DNA of 64,000 nucleotides from Mesocentrotus franciscanus (GCA_037976565.1 CP137675.1:29711820-29775819); one strand, 5' to 3'; positions 33,815 through 47,012 are shown, counted from the stretch's first letter. Program-made: numbers and translations. The notes: generated from the letters alone by a model not told the origin.

Positions 33815-34403
33815 AGAGCATACAGAGACAAGCTGCCAGATTTGTCCTCCATGATTACCGAAGAGAATCTAGTGTCACCACCATGCTGTCATCTCTTGGC
33901 TGGGACACACTACAACACCGCCGCTTGCTCAATAAATGCGAGATGCTCTTCAAAGTACACCGCAATCTTGTTCAGATCTCTCTGCCTCCTGAAATCCGAC
34001 TCATTACAGGCATCACCAGACCACAACGAACACAACATCAAACCCACAACTTCCGGTTCACTCAACAATTTTGCAGAGTTAACTGCAACATGTATAGCAT
34101 GTTTCCCAGAGCAGTCCGTGTCTGGAACGCTCTCCCAAGCAACGCTGGCACTGCAACTACCATCCAGGGCTTTAGAGGAGCGGCATTACCCGTCATACAG
34201 ATTATGGCGCCGCCCCTGCCCCTGAAGATGTTGTAATGAGGGACACAATTGCACCACCTGCACACTGCACCCTGCACATTGTATATAGTGCACGGCGAAC
34301 AACCATCATCACTTTCACCAGTAGCACGCACCACAGCACATCCCTCTCCAGGACAGCGTTTACGCTTTTGGGAGAGTACTTCTTCAAGGTTCAAGGTTCA
34401 AGG
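33780..34403 (+). mobile_element. 5'-truncated LINE inserted in the LTR element
   Basis: Encodes a non-LTR ORF2 C-terminus (IESIQRQAARFVLHDYRRES, LSSLGWDTLQHRRLLNK, MFPRAVRVWNALPSNA), then stop at 34236 and a 3' tail ending in (TTCAAGG)n at about 34382-34403. It separates the protease region from the RNase H remnant. A different LINE family from the minus-strand one around it. Confidence 0.8.
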
Positions 34404-34956
34404 TCATACTAAGACTATCATCAGTCAGCCTGCCTTGATTGAGGCTCAGAAAGCAACAGAGGACCTGAAGAAGTTGTATGATGTTGCTCTACCAGCAGAA
34501 GCTGGAAAAGTGTCACAGTGCTACTTCACACAATGTGGTGTGCTAATGTCAAAACCAGTGCTGGATGCTCCCAACTTCCAGAAGCCTTTTCAGCTTGCCG
34601 CTGACGCCAGTGATTTAGGAGTTGGTGCTGTTCTCCTAAAGATGGATGACTTGGGTCTCCTGAAACCCATTAGCTACTTTTCTAAGAAGCTCAACCCTTA
34701 CCAGCGAAGACATTCTACTACCGAGAAGGAGTGCCTTGGTCTTGTCTTGGCAGTTCAGCACTTCGACGTGTACCTTAGCAACTCTTCAGAGGTGACTGTA
34801 TTCACAGATCATAATCCATTGACTTTTCTTGAGCGCTTCAGAAACGAAAACCAGAGACTTTTTCGTCGGAGCATGTTTCTACAGCCTTATGGACTGAAAG
34901 TGACTGAGATCAAAGGAAAGGACAATATAATCGCAGACGCGCTTGCTAGATATTAA
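34404..34956 (+). pseudogene. LTR-element RT connection/RNase H remnant
   Basis: Reads KATEDLKKLYDVALPAEAGK, then FQLAADASDLGVGAVLL, STTEKECLGLVLAVQHFDVY and VFTDHNPLTFL, ending ADALARY-stop: the usual Ty3/gypsy RNase H segment (DAS, E and TDH positions present). Palm and fingers of the reverse transcriptase are missing upstream, and no integrase follows. Confidence 0.88.
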
Positions 34957-36339
34957 ACAAGCCTACTGAACATTTGACAAATTGTTAAGAAACTAGAACT
35001 TTAATATTTTGTCTTTATTCGTCATAAGGAAGCTACACGCGATTTACTGCTTTGTATCTGTACATGTATTTTAACCCTGTGAACTGATGGATCAGACAAT
35101 TCAATAATTTGCAACAGTGATATGAATGATCATGTATGAACATTTCAATTTATTTACAGGGTACGCCAGTATGGACAGTGGACTGTTCTGGGGAAAAATT
35201 GCACCATATGTCATTGTTTCCGGCTTACCTGTGCATACATATTTAATTATTTCATGTCTTTTCTGGATTGAGTCGATTCTGTTTGTATGTTATTCAGAAT
35301 AGTATTCTTTTGATTAAAAGAGAACAGTTATTGATCATATTCAGCACTGTTAACTAGGCTACGCACAGCTTGATGCATGTACCATTTCATAACAACAAAA
35401 TAATTATGATAATAATTTGCATAAAAGGCAACTGTTATCAATGTTAGAGGGGTAAAACCAATTGAAAGCAAAACAAAAGTATAGCATCACAACTTACGTA
35501 ATGTTGTTACACAGATTTCAAACATTGTTGACTGCCAGTATTGCATATGTATATGTTTGTGATTTGACTTGATCAGTCTTGCTTATTTTTTGTATTTAAA
35601 CAAGTTTTCAATTTATAGCTTACTTGCAGCAGTCACTCAACAGGTTATGTTTCTCATGTAATGTGTAAACGAAATATGTATATATCAGTATTGTCGCATT
35701 TAATGTCAAAAATATATTACAAATCGAGCTGTGCACAGTTATGTGGATCATGATAACATATTGCTTCTGTGAAATGACATATTAAATGAGACACTGCATT
35801 CCGACATAGTAATGAGGTGTTTTGTCATAGCAACGCGTCATGTGACTACGTTGTAGGCGTTCATTATATGAATATGCAATCATTTGTTATAATTGTGGTT
35901 GTGCGCATGTAGGATATTGGCGCCTTTGCTGAATATTAAGTGTTTCATTTATCGCGCATGCTCATTACGCTCATATATTCATGTATTCATATATTCATTA
36001 TGTGTGATGTGTAGAGACGTGTTTCGACCACCACAGTTTGTGGTTCTTTACAAAACACAGGCATTGTGTCTGATTAATGTCCTGGTATTTACTTACAGGT
36101 TTCAGGAAGAGAACATATAATGTTATTTATTGAAGTTGTTTTCATTTTTCGGCAGTTTTTGTTTTGTTATTGAATGTTGGAATGAAAGGATAAATCGGTC
36201 TGTCTTCGATATTAGAAAGATGATGTTCATGCTAGCTTTGTATACCTTTTTGTGTGGTTAATTTCTCGCCTTTAGATCGTATTATAGTTCAGAAGAAAGT
36301 TCTAACTACTGATAGAACCTTTCTTTTATGGGGGAGATA

Positions 36340-36509
36340 TGTTACGAATATGCAAATGAGACATTTTCGAAATATGCTAATTCCAAGTGATGATCGAGAT
36401 AGTAATAAACCACGAATGAAAGGTAACAAATCGTTTTGATTTTTATTGTATTGATTTAATTCTGATGTTGTTATAGGGGATAATCTAAACTAATTACCCC
36501 GACCCAACA
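36340..36509 (+). repeat. 3' LTR
   Basis: Partner of 30968-31145, starting TGTTACG after a G-rich polypurine run and ending GACCCAACA, directly followed by LINE sequence (atgcatttataag). Confidence 0.8.
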
Positions 36510-36563
36510 GATGCATTTATAAGTTAAAACCAAGATTTTGTACATAATGCGGTACGTCACCGG

Positions 36564-36790
36564 TGTCGTGGCGAGATGTGTCTTAGCGAAATCACGTCTG
36601 TACAGACGCATCTCGCCTGGCGAGCTGCGTCTTACAGACACATCTTGCCGCATTCCCCCGGCGAGATGTGTCTCCTAGATCGGCGAGATGAGTCTGCGAT
36701 TGGCGAAAAGTGTCCACTGGCCGATCGGCGAGATGAGTCTGCTAGCGATTGGCGAAAAGTGTCTACTGCAGTACTGGCCGATTTGTTTTA
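36564..36790. repeat. Left subterminal motif array of the 17.8-kb element
   Basis: About nine copies, in both orientations, of a 13-15 bp motif close to GGCGAGATGTGTCT (variants GGCGAGCTGCGTCT, GGCGAGATGAGTCT, GGCGAAAAGTGTCC). It mirrors the array at 54238-54400. Such arrays in DNA transposons commonly bind transposase. Confidence 0.8.
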
Positions 36791-37284
36791 CTTTCGTGTC
36801 CCATCTAAAGGAACTAGATGTTTTTGTTTCTTTTACATGATGATGATATTGTCTAAAAATATATTTAATAACGTTCCTAAAACCCGTGAAATGCAAGTGC
36901 ATTTATTGCATCATAATTTAACCATTTAAAAAATAACTATGCACGCTGCTGAGGCAGATATCATTACTTACTATTCCTAGAAACTTTGAAGTTAAACAAA
37001 AAATGTAACAGGTGATGGGGGAAAACTTTTTTAAAAATTGTATTATATTATCTTGTATTTATTAAATATTTTCTGCCTATATGACAGTGAGAATATGATA
37101 TAATACATAACTCAACTGTTATTGTATACATTAAAATTTTGAATGTCTAAACTGCAGAGCATTTGACGAGGCGTAATCATGTGATGTGCGAAAAGAATGA
37201 CTGCTGATTTGTGAAATGTTTCCTTTATAATATTTTGTAAAATGATTATTCTATACAAAGATATCAAAAAGTTATATGACAGGA

Positions 37285-37345
37285 GGGGAAGAGGGAAAGG
37301 AGAGAGAGAGAGAGAGGGAGAGGGTGAGAGAGAAAGAGAGGATGC
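37285..37345. repeat. (GA)n microsatellite
   Basis: GA-rich tract with GGGA interruptions. Sequence between 36800 and 37285 shows nothing recognisable. Confidence 0.85.
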
Positions 37346-37426
37346 AATGTTGATATTCGAAACACCTTTGATGACTGTACTTAAAAGGCAAGATTAGAAC
37401 AAAAAATTAGAAACAAAAACACAAAA

Positions 37427-37990
37427 ATGCCCCCATGTTTTCGAGTGCCCCCTTTTACTTCAGATACGGTGCCCCTGTTTAGAAACAAATATGTTTCCGA
37501 TCCCTCCGGGGGCACGCCCCCAACACTTTTTCAAGTACCCCAAAGTTCCCCTTTTTACAGAGGAAAAATGTCCCCTTTACTTCCTCTTCAAATAAATAGC
37601 CCTTTTAGTTTGACATATGACCTTTTCCTTGTTCATATAATTGCCTTTTGTCCTTCTGATAAGTGACACTTTTCCCCTTCTTACAAATGCCCCTTTTCAA
37701 CTGTGTAAATGCCCCTATTCAAATCTGACATGTGCCCGTTTTCCTTTTTAATAAGTGCTCCTTTTAATCTCTGATTAGTGCTCCTTTTTACTATTCACAA
37801 GTGATCCCTTTTCCTTTCTTACAAGTGCCTTTGTTCCTTTTTATTAAGAGCCCTTTCCACGTCTCATAAATACCCCTTTTAACCTCTGATAGAATAATGC
37901 CCTTATTAAAATCTGATAGATGCATGCCTCTTTTCCTTTGTAATAAGTGCCCCTTTTTCCTTTCTACGTAACATGTGCTCCTAATTTAAA
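37427..37990. repeat. Degenerate minisatellite, GTGCCCCTTTT-type
   Basis: About twenty diverged units of 25-33 bp with the core AAGTGCCCCTTTTCC and TCTTACAAGTG/TCTGATAAGTG linkers. Further isolated units appear at 38370-38430. It creates ORF-like stretches that are not genes. Positions 38000-38700 hold nothing else. Confidence 0.8.
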
Positions 37991-38729
37991 GCGACTAATA
38001 GCATTTTTTCTCGAGTGTTCACCCTCAAACTCATTGCCATGTTCTCGCATATTTTCAGTTGCTGTAAATTATGTAACTACATCATGTATTTACAAATCTT
38101 TTCAGTCATTCATGATGAGATTGTGGTTAAAACCCCATCAGGATTGGATTTGTCCTCTTTAATTGTGTCCTCATAAATCTTACAATTTTTGCTCGCTCTC
38201 ATTGCTCACTCGAAAATGGAAATTCAGACCATCACACCCAGCCGCAAAATCATAATAAACAGTGAAATCATCCCTGATATTGAAATGTATCAATCACAAT
38301 AATTATAAGGGTACATGTGTATACCAATGTTTGAAAATTGTATATTTTGCTTTGAGGTTATCTTTTTAAGTGCCTCTTTCTTCAAAAAGTGCCCTTTATG
38401 GTGCCCCCAACTTTTAAAGACGCTCCGCCACCCTTGTACCACATTATGTTTTTATTTGAATATCGTGGGCTTTTCCGATACAATGTTGCTATATCATGTT
38501 TATTACTTAGCATTTCCTGGTCCACTGTGATGCGAGTCTTTCTGTGCTACGGGTCATTACGACTTAAAAAAAATTAATCCTGAAGCTTAATAAATAGCAC
38601 TACTTGCTACCTACAGGACATGAATATCGAATTATAAAGATCATAATATGTTTGCAAAAATTTAATGAAATATGATACCTAACACATTATATATTTTAAT
38701 GAATTGTACTGCTCCAACTCAGACCCCCA

Positions 38730-39400
38730 GGCGTGGATCCAGGGGCCGAGTGGGCCTCCCCGCCAAATAGAGAGAGAGAAAAGGAAAAGAAGGGAAAGGG
38801 AAGGAGAGAAAGGGAAAGTTAGAAGAGGAAGAAGAAAAAGGGGAAAAGAAGGAGATTGGGGGCGAAAGGGCCTTACCTCCTAGGCTGTTACCCCATAAAA
38901 ACAAGAGAGAAGGAAGGAAAGGGAAATTATAAAAAAAAAGGAAAAGAGGAGATAAAGGGAAGGAGAAAAAAGAGGAAGAATTAGAAAAGAAAAGAAGGGG
39001 ATATCAGTTGCAATCTTCCCGCCAACAAGTTGTGGATCGGGGCAAAGGCCCTTGCCTCTCCCCTCTCCCCCCCGCCAAAAAAAGAGAGAAGGAAGGGAAA
39101 GAGGAGAGCTAAAGGGAACAAAAAGAGGAAGAAGAAAAGAAAGGTGATTAGAAAGAAGGGGAGATCAGTTGCGATGAATCCCGCCAACAACGTGTGGATC
39201 GATCGGGGCAACAGGCTTCCTCCCCAGCAAACCTAAAGAGAGAGAAGTAAGGAAATGGAATGGGAATGAGAATGAGGAGAGAAAGTGAAGAAAAAAAAAA
39301 GAGAAAGAAGAAAGGTAGGAGAGATCAATTGCGTTTTTTCCCGCCATGCAACATGCAACAAGGTGAGGCTCGAGGGGCACTGCATATGGCGCACTTATGG
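38730..39400. repeat. Purine-rich tandem repeat, about 150 bp period
   Basis: Four units, each with a long GGAAAGAAG tract, then a conserved segment such as agatcagttgcgat, cccgccaacaa, gtggatcggggcaa. The first unit begins ggcgtggatccagggg, a hAT-like end, so the array may be another expanded transposon interior. Confidence 0.75.
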
Positions 39401-39709
39401 AGGCTTGGCGGGGGCCAATATAATTCAAACATGGTTTATTTCTAGTTCGATACCGGTGATTTACAAATGTTGCTGAAATGATCGACATAGATTTCCGAGA
39501 TTTTTCCTCACTTTTTAGTAAAATATAATTGTTTATGCGTTTGTTGGAAAATGACAAATTCCTATATTTACAGTCAGGCAAGAAATGTGCTTATTTAGAG
39601 GCCTAAATGTCAAGGCCGAGGAACGGCGGGGCTCGGGGCCTCGAGCACCCCCCCACCTTTTTGAAAAAGTATATTAACGAGAAATAGAAAGAAAGAGAAA
39701 AAAAAGAAA

Positions 39710-40220
39710 GAAAAGTGACCTGCCAGTGTCACAAAATACATAAAAATATGCTCATCTAACCTTGATTAAAGCCTCAAACCCTGAGCTTCCGGTAGCTCTG
39801 CCCCTGGATTCCACCTAGGGCCCTAAGGCGGGCCCCTGAATGCTTATCTGACCGTTATAAAATGCCTAAAACCCTGAGCTTCTGGGGCTCTGCCCCTGAC
39901 CCAACGCCAATTAGTGTCCTGCCAGTGTCAAAAATAAGGTATCAAAATATGCTCATCTGACCTTAATTAAACGCTTAAAACCCTGAGCTTCCGGGGGCTT
40001 TGCCCACACGACCCAACCAATGGCACTAAGGTGGGCCCCTGCATGGATGCTCATCTGACCTCTTTATTCCCTAAAACCCTTAGCTTGGGGCTCCGCCCCT
40101 GACCCCACGCCAATTAGTGTCCTGCCAGTGTCACAAATAAGGTATCAAAATATGCTCATCTGACTGAATTAAATGCCCATACCCCTGAGCTTCCGGGGCT
40201 CCACCCTTGACCCCGCCAAT
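39710..40220. repeat. Tandem repeat, about 120-140 bp period
   Basis: Four units containing gtcctgccagtgtcaca, aaatatgctcatctgacc, and aaaccctgagcttccggggc. Flanked on the left by gaggaacggcggggctcggg (39615). The next 1.1 kb (40230-41370) has no recognised feature. Confidence 0.8.
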
Positions 40221-41369
40221 TTACGCTACGCTCTACCTGATCATATATACTCATATATAGCCTCCCCACCCACTATGAAAAGCATTCAGCGGGCCTGCAT
40301 AAGAGTGGGGTGATGCAGATTTTGTCTGCCCCCACCATACCCTTTTCCAGCACACAAACACATTAGGCACTCTCTGGAAGGGCCCACCATGCATTTGCTA
40401 TAAAAGTAGTCCACCATAGGGATGTTGCGAAGTGGTCATATGATGCACTTATATAGGACTACTTTTTATATCTCGACATGCGAGTTCCTCCAAAATATGG
40501 GAGTTTGCCCCCTGGGTAATATATGGAGGAATGTGAATGAATGTATTATACATGTACGTGTTTATTCAGCTCTCGTATCCTTCGGTCAACTTTCATTCAC
40601 ACATATTATCCTAACTCATTCATTTGTAATTCATTAATGACATCTACTATAAATCAGTGCATTCAATCTACTTCCTGTATTCCCTTCCTTTTTTCTCATC
40701 CTTTCACAATCACATATTCATTATGGGCCTTCCATTCTGCCCATCACAATCATACGTTTCACCCAACAATTTTTCACAACCCACCCTACACTCTTCCTTT
40801 GGTCTATATTCTTCACCACACATTCTGGACTACATGTACCTTTAACTACCAAGACATATTTATGTGAAATAATGATGGCAAATTATACCGTATCAATCAT
40901 GTATTCATCCCTAATTACATTTAATAGAAAAGTACAACAATTACTTAATGGTATTGATATTTAATTTAGAAAACGAGATTGAATTTTTGTAATAAAAAAT
41001 GGCTTTGTATGCAAAAAAATGTGCAATATAAAACTGGAAGTGATAGATTGAAACACAAATTATAATATAATATGTACATCTTTGACTGCGTAATTCCTTG
41101 CACATGTGCAGTGGTAAATTAAGTTTTCATAGAAAATGGTGCATTTATATAATGACTAATGATTGGTAAAGAGAAGTCACAAGGAAATTACCTACATTTC
41201 AGTTATATTGGAGCCTTGTTAAATGAGGGCCCAAAACCAGAATACAAAGAAGTGGGACCATCAAAATTACATTTGGATAATTATAGTGTTTATTATAACG
41301 AGGTTCCACTGTATTTAGATCAACGGTACATGCCCACATTTTAAATGACGGGGGGGGGCAGCCGAGCAC

Positions 41370-41623
41370 AGGTGCAAACTGCTATCGTCTGACGATTGAT
41401 GCCTCCTCCTTCTACAGCCGTCAAAGCCTGGGCCTAGTTACCAATGAAAAAGAGCTGGATTGGAAGTCCATTTGAATGCTGCATGAAAAGAAAAAAGGTG
41501 CAAACTGCTATCGTCTGACGATTGATGCCTCCTCCTTCTACAGCCGTCAAAGCCTGGGCCTAGTTACCAATGAAAAAGACCTGGATGGGAAGTCCATTTG
41601 AATGCTGCATGAAAAGAAAAAAG
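41370..41623. repeat. Direct tandem duplication, about 127 bp
   Basis: Two head-to-tail copies of gtgcaaactgctatcgtctg through gctgcatgaaaagaaaaaa, with two or three differences. The low divergence indicates a recent event. Confidence 0.9.
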
Positions 41624-41828
41624 AAAAATCAAATTCATCAGAAATCATGCACGGAACAAGAACATGTCTGGCACATTTTGATACAATTGACATCTTTTGA
41701 TGCAATTTGGAACATTACATGTATAAGGACATATTCAACAAATAACATTCCAATTTCCTTTTTTGCTACCAGAACTAGAGAAGCTCAAAGCTCCCACTTA
41801 TGAAGAAATACATCTAAACCTGTGTATG

Positions 41829-42040
41829 TGGATATGTCATCGGACTGCGGATCACAAGGTCCGCTGTTCGAGTTCCGCTGCATCACCAATGTTCTTTAGT
41901 AAGACATTAATCTACATTTGCCACACTCGACCTAGGTGAGGTAAATGGCTGGAATTAATTCCTTGAAATGCTAGAGCGCCGTAATGGTGGCACAGCTAAA
42001 GCCGGTTAATAATTTCTAAATTTGGAAGCGCTTTGGAGAC
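41829..42040 (+). mobile_element. tRNA-derived SINE
   Basis: tRNA-like head (atgtcatcggactgcggatc, box B-like GTTCGAGTTCC) and the same body as the SINE at 20048 (atttgccacactcgacctag, gctagagcgccgtaatggt). The sequence cgacgggcttctacagaagc follows twice (about 42037, 42081). Confidence 0.8.
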
Positions 42041-42442
42041 GACGGGCTTCTACAGAAGCCGAGCGAGTTGTTAAGTCTGTGACGACGGGCTTCTACAGAA
42101 GCCGAGATATATCCCTAATATGTTGACAAAGTTTTCCAGCTTATTATTAGCTATTATGTGCTAAAGTTCTTTGAAGTATTATTTAGATATATTCATTCAT
42201 CTCATCTATTAAAAAAATAATAAAGTTACGTGGAAAAAAATCGAGAAAAAGTGATATCATTTCAACTTTACCCTAAGTTAGTGTTCGGATCGAAAAAAGG
42301 CAGTCGAAATACCCGTACAGCTGGAGGCGGACGCGTACGCGCGCGTCTGTTCTATATTCTTGCCAGGATTATTGCTTCGACGAGCAGGAACATAGCGCAT
42401 GCGCAGATCATTTGGAAATCTGGCCCAGCTATACAGCTAAGT

Positions 42443-42865
42443 TACGTAAGAGGAACAATAGACGTGGCCGAGTGTAAAGGTCATTGTCATGGTTATAAAC
42501 TCCAACAATAGAAGAGCGGGTATGTATAGATTTTTCACAATGATCCTTGTATACTGTACAAGTGTACATGTATAGCGGGTTAACTCAGATAACCCTTTTT
42601 TTTGGGGTCTTGTTGTTTTTCAGTTGTCATTACTGTTTTCAAAGAATGTTTACGGGATCACGTTCCGAAGTACTCCCAAATAAAAAATTGTTATGAAACA
42701 AATAACGTAGAACCAGATTTTGCCCTATTTGAAATAATAATTCAAAGATATAACAATCATGCAAGATAAAAGAATGAGCAAAAAGATGTGATGATGCAAA
42801 ATGTCACAAACAAACAGATGATTATGAGAAATTATTGTTTCTCTCTCTTTTTCTCTCTCTGTATG

Positions 42866-42905
<40 letters not shown>

Positions 42906-45345
42906 GCTTTCTCAGCGCCATTTTCCATCTTCATCTCTGGTACTGTTTTCCGTTCCGCTATTTGCTTTTATTCCGAAAGTATTCCTTTCGATCTTGAGAT
43001 AAATTATTATACCGTAACCTCGATATGAAGAAGAAAAACACGGAACGAGCGCCTTTTATATCGAAATAAGAAGAATATTACTGTACAATAATTATAAAAG
43101 TAAAACTTTTGAATGTAAATCATGATAAAAAATGGAAACTAAAGAGGAATCCAGAGCGGGTGGGGTTGATCGGAGAGACAAAAGCGTAATAATAAATAAC
43201 AATACGCCCTACTTTCTCCCTCTCTCGTTTTCTCAATGTCTTTTCCATCTTCATCTCTCGTAGTGTTTTCTGATCCGCGATTTTTGATGAGATCGCGTTT
43301 CGACGTACTCCTAAATAAAAATAGCTGATCATAATTATAACGTAGAACCAAATTTGACCCTATCTGAAATATTCATTCAAATATATAACAACCATGGAAA
43401 GATAAAGGAATAATACAAATGTGATTTAGTAAAATGTCACAGACGAAAAGATGACATGAGAAAGGATTGTTTCTCTCTCTGTTTGTCTCTTTCTTTGTCT
43501 CTCACTCTTTATAACTTTCTTTTTTTTCCTTGCTCATTTTCTCTCTTTTCTCTCTCTCTCTGTATTTCTCTCTCTCTTTCTCTCGCTCGCTTTTCAGCTC
43601 CATTTGCCATCTTCATCTCTGGTACTGTTTTCCGTTCCGCTATTTGCTTTTATTCCGAAAGTATTCCTTTCGATCTTGAGATAAACTATTATACCATAAC
43701 CTCGATATGAAGAAGGAAAGCACGGTACGAGCGCCTGATGATATCGAAATAAAAGAATATTACTGTACAATAATTATAAAAAGTAAAATTGTTGAGTGTA
43801 AATCATGATTTAAAAAAAAACTGAAGAGGAATCCACAGCGGGGCGGTTGGTGTTGATCGGAGAGACAAATATCATAATAATAAATAACAATACGTCCAAC
43901 TTCTCTCTCTCTCTCGTTTTCTCAATGTCATTTTCTATCTTCATCTTTTCTGTTCCGCGATTTTTGATGAGATCGCGTTTCGACTTACTCCTAAATAAAA
44001 TTAGATGATCATAATTATAGCGTAGAACCAGGTTTGACCCTATCTGAAATATTCGTTCAAATATATAACAATCATGGAAAGATAAAGGAATAATATAAAT
44101 GTGACATAGTAAAATGTCACAGACGAAAAGATGACATGAGAAATGATTTTTCTCTCTCTGTATGTCTTTCTCTATCTCTTGCTCGCTTTCTCAGCGCCAT
44201 TTTCCTTCTTCATCTTTGGTACTGTTTTCCGTCCAAAAGTATTCCTTTCGATCTTGAGATAAATTATTATACTATAACCTCGATATGGAGAAGGAAAACA
44301 CAGAACGAGCGCCTGATGATTTTGATATGAGAAGAATATTACTGTACAATAATTATAAAAATAAAAATCAGAGCTGGGGTGATCGGATATTTGGAGAGAC
44401 AAATATCATAATAATAAATATAGTACAGACTACGTCCAACTTTCTATCCCTCCCGCCCTCTCTCCCTCTCTCTCTTCTCTCTCTCCCACTGTCTGTATGT
44501 ATGTCTGTCTTTCTCTCTCTGTCTTTCTGTCAATGTCGTTTTCCATCTTTATCTTTCATGTTGTTTTCTATTCCGACATTTGCTAGTATGCCGGCATCAT
44601 TCCTACCTTGAGACAAATTATTATAACATATCCCTGATAATGTACACAAAATTATACCTTATATTTATTATAGGGAACGAAAATAGAGAACGAGCGACTG
44701 ATAATGTCGAAATGAGAAGAATACTACTGTACAAAATTATAGAAGGTAAAGGTTGTGTTTTGAATGTAAATCTTTGTTGCGTCAAAATAAAATGATACGT
44801 TCATTTATGTTATTGACAGAAATAATATACATCGGACATTATACTTTATCACAAAAGGGTTATTTAGAAGAAGGTGGACAACATTATAAGAGAAAGAATA
44901 AAACTTTCTCTTTTATTTATAAAAAATAAATAGCATAAATACCAAAACCGAAGAAATCTTGAAGAGGGAGACAAGAAAAATAAGTATGAAAAGGACACAA
45001 CAAATTACACCAAAAAAGATAGGATTCTAGAGCGGAAGATGATAGGGAAACGTAATAGTTTGTAAGTATTGGCAAATTTTGACAATTATAGTTTGTAAGT
45101 ATTGACAAAGTATATACAACCAAAAAGTATTTTAGACCTATATAGAATATACGAAAAGAGTTATGTCTTAGGTCCCCTACAGCTAGATTACGTAAGAGGA
45201 ACAATGAACGTGGCCAAGGGTAAAGTTCGTTGTCATGGTTCTAAACTACAACAATAGAAGAACGGAACGGAAGTTACGTAAGAGGAACAATGAACGTGGC
45301 CAAGGGTATAGTTCGTTGTCATGGTTGTAAACTCCAACGGAAGTA
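42443..45345. repeat. Fourfold CT-rich module and flanking repeats
   Basis: A module of roughly 450-650 bp recurs near 42720-43130, 43330-43800, 43980-44350 and 44430-44700. Each has a CT tract, ctggtactgttttccgttcc, aaagtattcctttcgatctt and gaagaatattactgtacaat. The outer sequence tacgtaagaggaacaatgaa occurs near 42443, 45190 and 45275, bracketing the modules. ORFs in the CT tracts are not genes. Confidence 0.75.
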
Positions 45346-47008
45346 ACGAGTTAACAAAGTTTTATTGACATGATAGGTTGAACGAGAACACAGATGGAGA
45401 CGAAGACAAATAAATTGAATTCTCACGTTGTTTGCATTTCTTTCTTTATTGTTTCGTAACATAATGAATTACTATATTTTCAATATCATTTATTTTCGAA
45501 TAAATAAAAGACTACCAAGACTACGGCGATTAACTCCTTATTAGCCACACCCTTTCAAAAAACAACAACACAACAACGCGATGCCGATATAAAACACACT
45601 GAAGCACAATTCCAATTTCACGAAATTCCTGAGGGAGGGGGGGGGGAGGAGGGAGACAGAGAGAGAGAGACAGACAGACAGAGACAGACAGAGATAGATA
45701 GATAAATAGATAGAAAGAGAGAGAGATGATAATGTGATGAATTATGATTTTGTTCTAATCTCTGTCATTCATTTAGATCTTTCCATTACAAACAAAACAA
45801 ATCAAATATGCGTACAAAAATTCAATAAATATTTTATTGATACAGCAACCTCATATCAAAATAGGGTTCTAAGAGATGTATAGATAGAGAAAAAATAAAC
45901 AAAATTAAGCGGGAGGCAAAAACTAAAACAAAATGAATATTTCAAATTATGAGAAACGAAGTCGAAAGCATTCAAAGTAAATATTATTTTTATTTTCGAG
46001 AGTAAAACAATGTTCATCTCAAAAATTCATTTCCCAAATAGTCCTATATTTGATTTGCACATTTAAAAGAAAGGGCATTTAGTGTAGATCATGGCATAAT
46101 GTTGGTCAGAATATAGTTACAAAATGTGTCGAAAACCCATGTAAAACGAAGGCCTATTATTTATGGCTCGGTTGATAATCGGCCGAGCTTTAGCAGACGA
46201 CAATCATTGACAATGGGGAAATGAATGGAGGTATCGACCGATCTGCGCGTGCGGCGGTGCTTACGCAATTTGTATTGTGAGTGTATTGAAAAGGAAAGAC
46301 GTGAAGCTTCAGCAAAATAAGACGGCAATTTCCCTCAAAAATAACAGACCTTATTTTTCGTATTGATGAACAAAACTTATATTTTTAGAAAGAAAAAAGT
46401 CTGATCTTTAATTTTTACATTTACTAAAAATCACGAAAATGACTGAATGAGGCGCAATGAGCAATGAAAGTAGAAAGCACCGCCAAATTGTTCCTTATTG
46501 GCGATGTAACCGAAATCGCTTCGTCACAGGGGAAACAATCGCCGTGCGCGGGCTCGCTCTCAAAGGGTTAAAATGTGATATGCGCTACACATTTCTGCTT
46601 GTACATGAATATATGCAAGTATTGCACTTTTTGATGACATGCGCATACTAATTGTAATTGTTACACCTTACAGGTATATCGGATTTCGACGAAAATGGTA
46701 TCAGAATGTGCATAAGACTTGCAGCGAAATCTCTGAAAATGTGAGGTTAACCATACTTGACTGGAACCATCCATTAATAGAAAGTACATGTAATATTTAA
46801 ATATGTTTTTTTTGAGAATTACCAAATCCAATTTTTTTTTTTAAAGGCCGTGTAGCTTGGCAAATACTGGTTAATGCCATCTACGTCTTCTTTTGGACAA
46901 CTGCACGTAAACGAATGGACTGGATTAACGGTAGTCAGCGACTTAATCTCGATTAGCCCCGAGTCAGGCCATGGGAAAGACACTTAGTCTCGTCAGTCTA
47001 CACTCCCT
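45346..47008. other. Intronic DNA without recognised gene
   Basis: Contains a GA/GACA-rich microsatellite (45625-45725). I see no exon-like module or transposon end in the remainder. Confidence 0.5.
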
Positions 47009-47012
47009 TTAA

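Larger units (their letters stand above)
30968..36509 (+). mobile_element. Degenerate Ty3/gypsy-type LTR retrotransposon
   Basis: Two direct LTRs of about 175 bp (30968-31145 and 36340-36509) begin TGTTACGAATATGCAAATGA and end near GACCCAA(A)CA; they differ by scattered substitutions and a few small indels. A purine run (ATGGGGGAGATA) precedes the 3' LTR as a plus-strand primer. Gag, protease and RNase H regions are recognisable in that order, but most of the polymerase and all of the integrase are missing. The flanks are AATG and GATG, a possible 4-bp target duplication with one change. It interrupts the minus-strand LINE described above. Sequence 31150-31980 is a leader with no ORF, and 34960-36339 has no recognised gene. 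Confidence 0.85.

Noticed and set aside
32664..34394. Minus-strand ORFs across the LTR element
   Set aside because: Shadows of the gag, protease and LINE frames on the plus strand.
36471..36929. ORFs on both strands near 36.5-36.9 kb
   Set aside because: They are LINE remnant, LTR sequence and the GGCGA motif array read as protein; only the short LINE piece has coding ancestry.
38719..39581. Lys/Arg/Glu- or Phe/Ser-rich ORFs
   Set aside because: Translations of the purine-rich tandem repeat.
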